DNA from: Myxococcales bacterium
Lineage (GTDB): Bacteria > Myxococcota_A > UBA9160 > SMWR01
DNA: 11,071 nt
Direction: 5' to 3'
NCBI GenBank assembly: GCA_022572485.1
Contig: JACZVU010000082.1
Coordinates: forward strand, 1-11,071
Below the pieces are notes generated by a model. That model was not told the origin of the DNA, did not search any database, and worked only from the letters and a program-made list of their open reading frames with translations. A program made the translations under genes and the position numbers. Below are positions 1-6,617 of the stretch, piece by piece. The first letter of the stretch is position 1; each line of letters begins with the position of its first letter.

Positions 1-11
1 AAGGCTCGTAA

Positions 12-2144
12 TCCCTGATCCCGCTTCTCGACACCATCGTCGAAGAGGCGCCCGGCTTTGGTTGCCGAGAGTTGGTGTTCGGGATGGCCCATCGCGGTCG
101 ACTGAATGTTCTGTCGAACATCCTCGGAAAATCTCTCGAGTCGATCTTCTCAGAGTTCGAGGACAGTCCGCTGATCGATAGCCCTTTCGGTTCGGGTGAC
201 GTCAAATACCACAAGGGTTTCTCTAAGAGTCGGCGCGTCTCCAGCGGTGAGCAGATCCATTTGTCGCTTACCGCCAACCCTGCTCATCTCGAGGCCGTCG
301 ATCCCGTCGTCGCAGGGCGGACCCGGGCCAAGCAGGCTCGGTCCGGCGATACCCGAGGAGAGATGGTGATCCCGGTGTTGATTCACGGAGACGCTGCATT
401 TTCGGGTCAGGGGATCGTCGCTGAGACCCTCAACCTTTCGAACCTCGCCGGCTACTCGACGGGCGGCACCCTACACGTCGTCGTCGACAACCAGATCGGG
501 TTTACCACGACGCCCGACGAGGCGCGTTCGACTCTCTATTGCACCGATGTCGCCAAGATGATCCAGATTCCGATCTTCCACGTGAACGGTGACGATCCCG
601 AGGCAGTGGTGCACTGCGTGAAGATCGCGATGGAGTATCGAAACCGCTTTGGCGAAGATGTGGTGATCGACCTGGTTTGTTATCGCCGCCACGGCCACAA
701 TGAAAGCGATGAGCCAAGCTTTACCCAGCCACTTCTCTACGAGAAGATTCGCAAGCAAGAGTCGGTTCGAAAGAAATACACCGAGAAGCTGCTTCAGTTG
801 AATGTGCTCAAGAGCGAAGACGCGAGGCGGATCGAGGATGATCTGAACAATCAGCTCGCCCACGCCATCGAAGTCATCAAGACTCGCGTGCCCGAGCCCG
901 ACGAGCCCTACGAACCCCGCGGCCCCTGGGCGGGCTATCAGCGGATGATTCCGGACGAAGAGCCGGAAACAGCGGTCTCGATCGAGCAGCTCTCCCAACT
1001 CGCGGAGCGCATCGGATTCGTACCGGCCAGTTTCAACCTCCACCCCAAGCTCTGCGCACTGATGAAGCGCCGACAGAAAGCGGTCGCCGACGGTGAGCCG
1101 ATCGACTGGGGAATGGCCGAGGCGCTTGCGATGGGGTCGCTGCTGATCCATGGCATGCCCGTGCGGCTATCGGGGCAGGACAGCCGTCGAGGTACGTTCA
1201 GCCACCGCCACGCGGTGTTGATCGATCAGAAGACCGAGGAGGGATATTTCCCCCTCGACAACCTCTCGGACCATCAGGCCCGCTTCGAGGTGTACGACAG
1301 CTTGCTTTCCGAAGCAGCTGTTCTCGGCTTCGAATACGGCTACAGCTTGGCGGATCCCTCGACGCTGACGATCTGGGAAGCCCAGTTCGGCGACTTCGCG
1401 AACGGCGCTCAGGTGATCATCGATCAGTTCATATCCTCCGCGCACGTCAAATGGCAGAGGATGAGCGGGCTCGTCATGCTGCTTCCCCACGGCTACGAGG
1501 GGCAGGGGCCGGAGCATTCGAGCGCCCGGATCGAGCGCTTCTTACAAAGCTGCGCGGACGATTCGCTGCAGATCGTCAATTGCACGACTCCAGCTCAGTA
1601 CTTCCACGTCTTGCGTCGCCAGATGCATCGACCGTATCGCGCACCGTTGATCATCTTCACACCCAAGAGCCTGCTGCGAAAAACCACGGCGATGTCGCCG
1701 CCTGAAGATCTCGCGAGCGGTTGCTTTCAATCCCTGATCGATGACCCGCTCGGCTTCGAGCGGCCTGAGCGCGTAAAGCGCATCGTATTGTGTAGCGGCA
1801 AGGTCTATTACGATCTCCTCGAAGAGCGCGAGCGTCGTTTCGAGGATCCCGGCATGGTGGCTCTGGTCCGGTTGGAAGAGATCTACCCATGGCCCCAGGT
1901 GAAACTGGCCGCTGTCATCGAGCGCTACGGCAACGCGTCTACGGTGGTGTGGGCTCAGGAAGAGCCGTCCAATATGGGTGCCTGGACTTTTGCACGAGAT
2001 CGTCTACAGGCGGAGCTGCGCCCGACCCAGAAGCTGATCTACGCGGGCCGACGCGCGAGCGCCAGCACTGCAACAGGCTCGATGAGAATTCATCGCGCCG
2101 AGCAGGTTGCCTTGGTCGATCACGCGTTCGCTGGGATCTCCTGA
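12..2144 (+). CDS. sucA: 2-oxoglutarate dehydrogenase E1 component, 5'-partial, in-frame stop just upstream
   Basis: Thiamine-diphosphate E1 subunit of the 2-oxoglutarate dehydrogenase complex. It decarboxylates 2-oxoglutarate in the TCA cycle and passes the succinyl group to E2 lipoyl domains. About 710 codons are visible against roughly 900-950 for the family, so the N-terminal quarter is missing. Family motifs run in order: GMAHRGRLNVL (about 81-113), the ThDP-binding stretch opening with GDAAFSGQG (about 387) and closing near VDNQIGFTT, RRHGHNESDEPS, RLSGQDSRRGTFSHRHAV, WEAQFGDFANGAQV, LLPHGYEGQGPEHSSAR and the C-terminal CSGKVYYDLL and QEEPSNMGAW. Homology extends left past the first possible start (TTG at 72) to codon 12, but codon 9-11 is TAA where relatives usually have an acidic residue (EGS-stop-SLIPLL). 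The gene is therefore either broken or carries a sequence error. No sucB follows on this strand. Identity is certain; intactness is not. Confidence 0.93.
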   Translation, partial: SLIPLLDTIVEEAPGFGCRELVFGMAHRGRLNVLSNILGKSLESIFSEFEDSPLIDSPFGSGDVKYHKGFSKSRRVSSGEQIHLSLTANPAHLEAVDPVVAGRTRAKQARSGDTRGEMVIPVLIHGDAAFSGQGIVAETLNLSNLAGYSTGGTLHVVVDNQIGFTTTPDEARSTLYCTDVAKMIQIPIFHVNGDDPEAVVHCVKIAMEYRNRFGEDVVIDLVCYRRHGHNESDEPSFTQPLLYEKIRKQESVRKKYTEKLLQLNVLKSEDARRIEDDLNNQLAHAIEVIKTRVPEPDEPYEPRGPWAGYQRMIPDEEPETAVSIEQLSQLAERIGFVPASFNLHPKLCALMKRRQKAVADGEPIDWGMAEALAMGSLLIHGMPVRLSGQDSRRGTFSHRHAVLIDQKTEEGYFPLDNLSDHQARFEVYDSLLSEAAVLGFEYGYSLADPSTLTIWEAQFGDFANGAQVIIDQFISSAHVKWQRMSGLVMLLPHGYEGQGPEHSSARIERFLQSCADDSLQIVNCTTPAQYFHVLRRQMHRPYRAPLIIFTPKSLLRKTTAMSPPEDLASGCFQSLIDDPLGFERPERVKRIVLCSGKVYYDLLEERERRFEDPGMVALVRLEEIYPWPQVKLAAVIERYGNASTVVWAQEEPSNMGAWTFARDRLQAELRPTQKLIYAGRRASASTATGSMRIHRAEQVALVDHAFAGIS

Positions 2145-2197
2145 CGCATCCCCCGAACCTTCGCGATGCGGGTGTGGGGCCCGTGTCCATTCGAACC

Positions 2198-2204
2198 GAG
2201 GGAG
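2198..2204 (+). promoter_or_regulatory. Ribosome binding site deciding a TTG start
   Basis: GAGGGAG lies just upstream of TTG at 2207, leaving 5 nt after GAGG. The other in-frame candidates, GTG at 2174 and GTG at 2183, have no comparable purine-rich motif at a good distance. The TTG also places a basic residue and a hydrophobic run near the N-terminus, as expected of a signal peptide. Confidence 0.5.
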
Positions 2205-2206
2205 TC

Positions 2207-3634
2207 TTGAAAAGCTTCCCGCCCGCAATCGATTTTCGCGCTCTCGCGCTGCTCGGCTGCGCAATTTCATGGGCGTGCGTTGGTCAATCGATACTTCCTG
2301 TATCGCCGCTGCCGTCTGCGAATCCCCTGCTTGCCATTTCGGAAATCGCGGTTTCGAAACCAACAGCTCCGGCCGATTTGAGGGCCGCGAGAGAGTTGTT
2401 TCGCCTCGCCGAATCGGAGCGGCGCGCTGAAAATAGAGAAGTGGAATACGCGTACCTCTCCCAGGTCATCGAGCACGACAGCTCTCATTCTCGGGCGCAC
2501 GCGCGGCTTGCGGAGATCACCGGCCGCGCTCCCACGTACCACATCGCTAGCTCGGACGACGTCGTTCTTCGGGCGCGGCAGCACCCCTACGACCCAAGGG
2601 CTCTCGCCGCCGCTGCCGAGGCGCTGGTGGAGCGTGGAAATATCGATCAAGCCGTCGAATACTTCGAGCGGACCGTCTGGCTCGCCGACCTCGATCCGTC
2701 GGTCGCCTTGAGCGCAATTCGACGGCTCTACGTTCTCAGCGACAAATGGAAGCGGCATCGCATCGTTCCCGTCCATCTATACGTCGACGAGTGGATCCGG
2801 GTGCAACCCGGTTGGCAATTTCAGATGCGAAGCCTCTGGTTCTCTGCCTCCGTGGTGCTGGATTCAATATTGGAGACGCGCTTTGTACCGATCGCGATCC
2901 TTCCGTTCGAAGCGGGTGATACACCCAACGATCTCGATGCCATCCACGAGGCATTCCTTGCCGAAGTGCGTCTGCCGGCCGAGGGGATCTTCGCAGCGGT
3001 CACGGGGCGTCCGGCCCCGAGTGGTGATTCGGTCTATAAGAAGGGGGTTGCGGAGTTCCTCGGGCGAAGTCTGGTGGTTCGCGTCGCGCCTGAAGTCATC
3101 CAGAGTTGGGTACTCGCCCACGAGATCCTGCATCTCTACGGTGCCATTCACGTGCTCGACGACGCCGATACACTGATGAATCCGACGGGTGTATCGCTCG
3201 CTCTCGACGCTCCCAATACCCGGATCGTCCGCTCGCTGCGAGGTCGCGAATTTGGCTCCGGTGGTATCGAGGAGAACGTGCTTCCCTGGATCGATCTTGG
3301 GGTGACGGTGGCCGCCTACCGCTCTGCGCTGAGCGTGAATCTCAGCTTCCGCGATGCCGAAATCAAAAAAGCGATGCGCTCGCGCTATGCTACACCAGGT
3401 CCTGTTTCGCTTCGCGTCCAGCAGGCCACGCGTCTGGATACACATCTCGCGGACGCGGCGCGCTTGGTGGCCGCTTTGATGCTCGCGGATGGACAACGGG
3501 CCGAGGCGCTTCGCCTGCTCGATCTCTCGAGCCAACTCTACGGGCCGTCGACGCCGCGCGGGCGCGTATCCGCCGAGAAGGCGAAGCTGCTGAAGGAGTC
3601 GATGGAGGCCGCCACCACTCTTGTAGCCGAGTAG
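2207..3634 (+). CDS. Exported TPR-like protein with metzincin-type zinc metalloprotease motif (putative lipoprotein)
   Basis: Predicted 475 aa from TTG. Residues 1 to about 30 look like a signal peptide: a short basic start, the hydrophobic run ALALLGCAISWAC, and cysteines after LLG or SWA that could be lipidated. Residues about 50-165 are alpha-helical and TPR-like (AYLSQVIEHD...HARLAEI, then ALVERGNIDQAVEYFER). The third part contains HEILHLYGAIH at residues 305-315, an exact HExxHxxGxxH metzincin zinc site with E306 as likely general base. LMNP with M324 follows 9 residues after the last His, the spacing of a matrixin-like Met-turn. A helical C-terminal tail (about 425-470) again looks TPR-like. 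It starts 62 bp after sucA on the same strand, so cotranscription is likely. Substrate is unknown, and no named family is recognised beyond the metzincin clan. Confidence 0.75.
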   Translation: MKSFPPAIDFRALALLGCAISWACVGQSILPVSPLPSANPLLAISEIAVSKPTAPADLRAARELFRLAESERRAENREVEYAYLSQVIEHDSSHSRAHARLAEITGRAPTYHIASSDDVVLRARQHPYDPRALAAAAEALVERGNIDQAVEYFERTVWLADLDPSVALSAIRRLYVLSDKWKRHRIVPVHLYVDEWIRVQPGWQFQMRSLWFSASVVLDSILETRFVPIAILPFEAGDTPNDLDAIHEAFLAEVRLPAEGIFAAVTGRPAPSGDSVYKKGVAEFLGRSLVVRVAPEVIQSWVLAHEILHLYGAIHVLDDADTLMNPTGVSLALDAPNTRIVRSLRGREFGSGGIEENVLPWIDLGVTVAAYRSALSVNLSFRDAEIKKAMRSRYATPGPVSLRVQQATRLDTHLADAARLVAALMLADGQRAEALRLLDLSSQLYGPSTPRGRVSAEKAKLLKESMEAATTLVAE

Positions 3635-3694
3635 CGCGTTTCGAAGCTGCGGGGTGTGGGATTCGGCCGGCAAGCTGCGCTGTATCCTGTCAGC

Positions 3695-3709
3695 GACGCT
3701 TCGTGCGTC
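3695..3709. other. Short perfect hairpin at the convergent gene ends
   Basis: GACGC-TTCGT-GCGTC forms a 5-bp stem with a 5-nt loop. It overlaps the stop codon of the minus-strand aminopeptidase, within the 73-bp gap between two convergent genes. Neither strand shows a U-tract after it, so it does not qualify as an intrinsic terminator. It might still act as an RNA 3'-end structure. Confidence 0.25.
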
Positions 3710-6296
3710 AACTCTCCAGCCATTTACCGAGGTCTTTCGCCGCCTGGCTTCGGAAATTCTTGTACCAGGCGAAGCGTTCGAGAGCCTGGCGCAGCGCGCG
3801 CTCTCCGGTGGGTACCGGATTTGCGCGGAAGAACTTTGCGACTTCGCGCCTGTGGTCATTCGTGAGCAGCGCGGGTGTCATTTCGATCAGATAGCTGCAC
3901 AGATGAGCGGGCACCCGTTTTCGGATGCGATCCCAGCGGTGCAGCATGAATGCCCAGGTGCGTTTGCGCGCCGCGGGGTTGGCAAAAAGGCGCATGAGTA
4001 AAAAGGCTACGTCCTGGGTTGCCACTGCGTCGGTCAGCGCAAACGTCAGGGTTCTGCCAATGAGTTTCTCGTCGCGGAAGTCACCCAGCGCGAGCAGGAA
4101 GCGGCGCTTTTCCTGGGCGTTTGCAGACGTCATTGCGGCGTCGACGAAGCGTCGATGGAGCGCTGCGTCGCCCACCCGCGCTCCGAGCGAAACGACCGCA
4201 TCTGCGAGATTCGAATCGATCGAGCGGCGGTCGGTGAGGTAGCGATCGCAATGGCGCTCCGACATTTCGAGGACGCGGGGCGATTCACCGATGCCGCCAA
4301 CGAGGCCCAACAGGACCGCACGCCTCAATCGAACCTCGTCTGGTTCTTGCGTGTCCGGCTCCCATCCCAGTCGTGCAAAGGGTTCTTCGAAGTGGTCGAG
4401 AAGCCACGTCTGCATCGGGGCGCTGCACGCCGGTGCTGCATCCGGGATCAGGGCGCCTGCGATGAACGACAGCGGTTTGCGTAGTGTCGCGAGCACGTCG
4501 GCGTCGGCTTCGCGCGCGAAGCTGCCGGCCAGCTCGAGCATCGATCCGATCTTCGATCGCCCAGCTCGCACCAGCGCCCATTGATGGTCGATCAACCCCA
4601 TCCGCTCCACTGCCTTGAGCGACCCGAGGGACTCGGACAGTCGGCGGATCTCGTCGGCATCGTGCAGGGGGCGGAAAAATCCGCCCTCGTCCGCATTCCC
4701 GTAGATGAAACGTGGAGCGTGTTTCAATGGGATTCGATCTCTCGCTGCACTCAGCAGGTGTCGCTCGAGAATTCCTCGCCCACCTTTGCGTCCGACACCG
4801 ATTCGCCCCACCCAGGGAATGGGCCAGCGCGTAGGAGGCTTGCGGGACCCTGCGCGTTTGCGGGCGGGTTGTTCGAGGAAACGCTGCTGGCGAAATTCGA
4901 TCGCGGAGCGCCCCTTGGATTTCACGCGGCGAATCTCGATGACCGGGTAACCCTCCTGCTCGATCCAGGGTCGAACGAGGGCGCCCACCTCTTCGCCCGA
5001 TGCTTCGGAAAGTGCGGTCCACAGATCTGCTGCGACAGTATTGCGTTCTCGGTGTTTGCGGATGTAGGAGCGAACGCCGCGGCGGAACGTCGCAGCGCCG
5101 AGATAGCGTTCGATCATGCGGACGACGGCCGCTCCCTTTTCGTAGGTGATCCGATCGAAATTCTCGTCTGCTTCTTCGGGTGTGCGCACGCGGCAGTAGA
5201 TCGGGTGCGTGTGCCGGAGCGCGTCGAGTTCGAGTGCGGAGGCCGTCCCGTGCTGGAAGTCGAGCCACATCTTCCACTCCGGCTTCCAGTCGTCGACGAT
5301 CGCGAATGCCATCCAAGTTGCAAACGCCTCATTGAGCCAGAGATCGTCCCACCACGCCATCGTGACCAAGTTTCCGTACCACATGTGGGCGAGTTCGTGG
5401 CAGATGACTTCGGCTGCTCTTTTCTTTTCGTTCAGCGTGGCGCTCTTGGCATCGATCAGCAGCAGGGTCTCGCGAAAGAAGACCGCACCGGCGTTCTCCA
5501 TCGCGCCGAATTCGAAATCTGGCACCGCCACGAGGTCGAGCTTCGAATAGGGGTAGGGGAGGCCGAAGTAGTGTTCGAGCCGCTGCAGGCACTCGCGTGC
5601 GGCCTCCAGCCCGAACGATGTCTGCGCTCGCTTCCCGGGCGTGTGCCAGATGCGAATCTCGGTCGGGCCCAATGAAACGGGTTTCGAAGCTTTGAGATCT
5701 CCGACGGCGAGGGCGACCAGGTAGGTTGAAAGCGGCGGCGTCTCGGCGAAATGAACGGTTTTGCGGCCGTCCGCGTGCCGCTCGGTCCTGCGCACCGCCC
5801 CGTTGGAAATCACCTTGTTGGCGGCGCCGGTCGTAACGGAGATGGAGAAGCGGGCCTTCAGCGAAGGCTCGTCGAAGCACGGAAAGAATTTGCGCGCTTC
5901 TGCGGCTTCCAACTGCGTAAACGCGTAATGGCGTGTTCCCACTGAGACGCCGTAGAGGCCACAGAGGTCCTTGCGCAGCCGGCCGGCGAATCCGAGGCGC
6001 AGGACAGCCGCTCCGGCGGGCACGCCTTTGTCGAAGTGGACCGCGATCATCCCGATGGCAGGGAGTTTCGTCACGCGACCGCGGTGGATCCGGCCCGCGA
6101 TCTCGATGCTCGGTTTTGACAGCTTTAGATCGACCGCGTGAAGGCGAATTGTGCGGTGGCTCTTCTCGAGCTCGATCTCGATCGCGACCTCGCCACGAAA
6201 CGCATTGGATTGCTGCGGGTCGACTTCGACGTGGACGTGCACGCGTTGCGGCCGGACACCCGGATCGAGTCGGTAGCGAGGCATGCGGGGGGCCAT
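3708..6296 (-). CDS. M1-family zinc aminopeptidase (PepN/ERAP-like)
   Basis: Complete protein of 862 aa, normal for the family. It removes N-terminal amino acids from peptides. The N-terminal beta-sandwich domain opens with YRLDPGVRPQRVHVHVEVDP (from residue 7), typical of M1 enzymes. The exopeptidase motif GAMEN is at 264-268. The zinc site is HELAH (300-304) followed after 18 residues by E323 in LNEAFATW. Y385 in RITYEKGAAVV is the likely transition-state tyrosine. The C-terminal half is an ERAP1-type helical domain. No signal peptide is seen, so it is probably cytoplasmic. ATG at 6296 is the first start in the open frame and has no clear Shine-Dalgarno sequence of its own. A 16-codon ORF with a strong site ends 7 nt upstream, suggesting translational coupling. 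It is divergent from the NSS transporter. Exact substrate preference cannot be read. Confidence 0.93.
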   Translation of the reverse strand: MAPRMPRYRLDPGVRPQRVHVHVEVDPQQSNAFRGEVAIEIELEKSHRTIRLHAVDLKLSKPSIEIAGRIHRGRVTKLPAIGMIAVHFDKGVPAGAAVLRLGFAGRLRKDLCGLYGVSVGTRHYAFTQLEAAEARKFFPCFDEPSLKARFSISVTTGAANKVISNGAVRRTERHADGRKTVHFAETPPLSTYLVALAVGDLKASKPVSLGPTEIRIWHTPGKRAQTSFGLEAARECLQRLEHYFGLPYPYSKLDLVAVPDFEFGAMENAGAVFFRETLLLIDAKSATLNEKKRAAEVICHELAHMWYGNLVTMAWWDDLWLNEAFATWMAFAIVDDWKPEWKMWLDFQHGTASALELDALRHTHPIYCRVRTPEEADENFDRITYEKGAAVVRMIERYLGAATFRRGVRSYIRKHRERNTVAADLWTALSEASGEEVGALVRPWIEQEGYPVIEIRRVKSKGRSAIEFRQQRFLEQPARKRAGSRKPPTRWPIPWVGRIGVGRKGGRGILERHLLSAARDRIPLKHAPRFIYGNADEGGFFRPLHDADEIRRLSESLGSLKAVERMGLIDHQWALVRAGRSKIGSMLELAGSFAREADADVLATLRKPLSFIAGALIPDAAPACSAPMQTWLLDHFEEPFARLGWEPDTQEPDEVRLRRAVLLGLVGGIGESPRVLEMSERHCDRYLTDRRSIDSNLADAVVSLGARVGDAALHRRFVDAAMTSANAQEKRRFLLALGDFRDEKLIGRTLTFALTDAVATQDVAFLLMRLFANPAARKRTWAFMLHRWDRIRKRVPAHLCSYLIEMTPALLTNDHRREVAKFFRANPVPTGERALRQALERFAWYKNFRSQAAKDLGKWLES

Positions 6297-6303
6297 GGCG
6301 GGT

Positions 6304-6354
6304 TCAGGTTGGAGTTGCGGCGGCGTTCGCGCGGTGTCCGACGATTGCGCTCAT
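6304..6354 (-). CDS. Possible 16-aa leader peptide before the aminopeptidase
   Basis: ATG at 6354 reads MSAIVGHRANAAATPT and stops with TGA at 6306-6304. It is preceded by GAGGAA (6364-6359) at ideal spacing, much better than anything in front of the aminopeptidase ATG at 6296. The 7-nt gap to that ATG would allow reinitiation or coupling. Alternatively, this is the true N-terminus of the aminopeptidase, separated from it by a frameshift or sequence error. I recognise no homologue, and nothing in the peptide (such as a run of one amino acid) points to classical attenuation. Confidence 0.35.
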   Translation of the reverse strand: MSAIVGHRANAAATPT

Positions 6355-6603
6355 GAAATTCCTCGCGATGGCTGTCGGGCATCGTATCATTTTTGATGCA
6401 ACTCGCGGGCCGAACCCGTGGATTTTGCTGATCGGGTGATTCTCGATTTGGTGATCGGGTGATTCTCGATTTGGTGATTGGGTGGCTCTCGCTTTGCTGA
6501 TCGGGCGGTTCTCGATCCACCCGTGTATGATCCGCACGCCGCTTTTCGCGGTTGCGACGTGCAGTTCGCCTCTCCCCCCAAGCGCCAACCTGCAGCGAGC
6601 AGC
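6355..6603. promoter_or_regulatory. Divergent intergenic regulatory region
   Basis: This stretch separates the minus-strand aminopeptidase from the plus-strand NSS transporter and should hold both promoters. Visible elements are an AT-rich patch at about 6384-6400 with the inverted pair GCATC...GATGC (an 11-nt spacer that includes TATCATTTTT), the four-copy tandem repeat at 6424-6515, and a possible -10 box TATGAT at 6526-6531 for the transporter. I find no convincing -35 box at 16-18 bp from that -10, so promoter positions remain tentative. No tRNA or riboswitch fold is apparent. Confidence 0.45.
6424..6515. repeat. 23-bp tandem repeat, four copies
   Basis: Four contiguous 23-bp units start at 6424, 6447, 6470 and 6493. 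Each begins TTTG(C/G) and continues with a version of TGATCGGGTGATTCTCGA. Units 1 and 2 differ at one base. Unit 3 differs from unit 2 at four positions and unit 4 at three, so the left pair is the freshest duplication. Unit 2 contains two GGTGAT-like half-sites 8 bp apart. The array is non-coding on any sensible reading and ends about 100 bp before the transporter ATG. It could be a simple minisatellite or an array of protein-binding sites. Confidence 0.9.
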
Positions 6604-6610
6604 GAGGGGG
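6604..6610 (+). promoter_or_regulatory. Ribosome binding site of the NSS transporter
   Basis: GAGGGGG sits 7 nt before ATG at 6618 and fixes that start. The reading frame stays open upstream to 6552, but the extra residues are not transporter-like. Confidence 0.7.
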
Positions 6611-6617
6611 ACCATCG

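Noticed and set aside
72..2144. sucA starting at TTG 72 as a complete 690-aa gene
   Set aside because: Family similarity continues upstream of 72 to codon 12, and about a quarter of the protein would be missing. The TTG has no convincing ribosome site.
1889..2206. Upstream extension of the metzincin gene to the ATG at 1889
   Set aside because: It would overlap sucA by 256 bp in another frame and bury the signal peptide. The TTG at 2207 has a ribosome site and gives a sensible N-terminus.
2864..3859. 331-aa open frame on the minus strand
   Set aside because: Antisense to the metzincin gene and overlapping the aminopeptidase 3' end, with no motifs.
4285..5316. 343-aa open frame on the minus strand
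   Set aside because: Same strand as the aminopeptidase but out of frame inside it. Its Arg-rich composition is typical of a shifted frame.
4581..5675. 364-aa open frame on the plus strand
   Set aside because: Lies wholly antisense to the M1 aminopeptidase, has no recognisable motifs, and is the kind of shadow frame GC-rich coding DNA produces.
6424..6515. CRISPR array
   Set aside because: The units are contiguous without unique spacers, so it is a simple tandem repeat.
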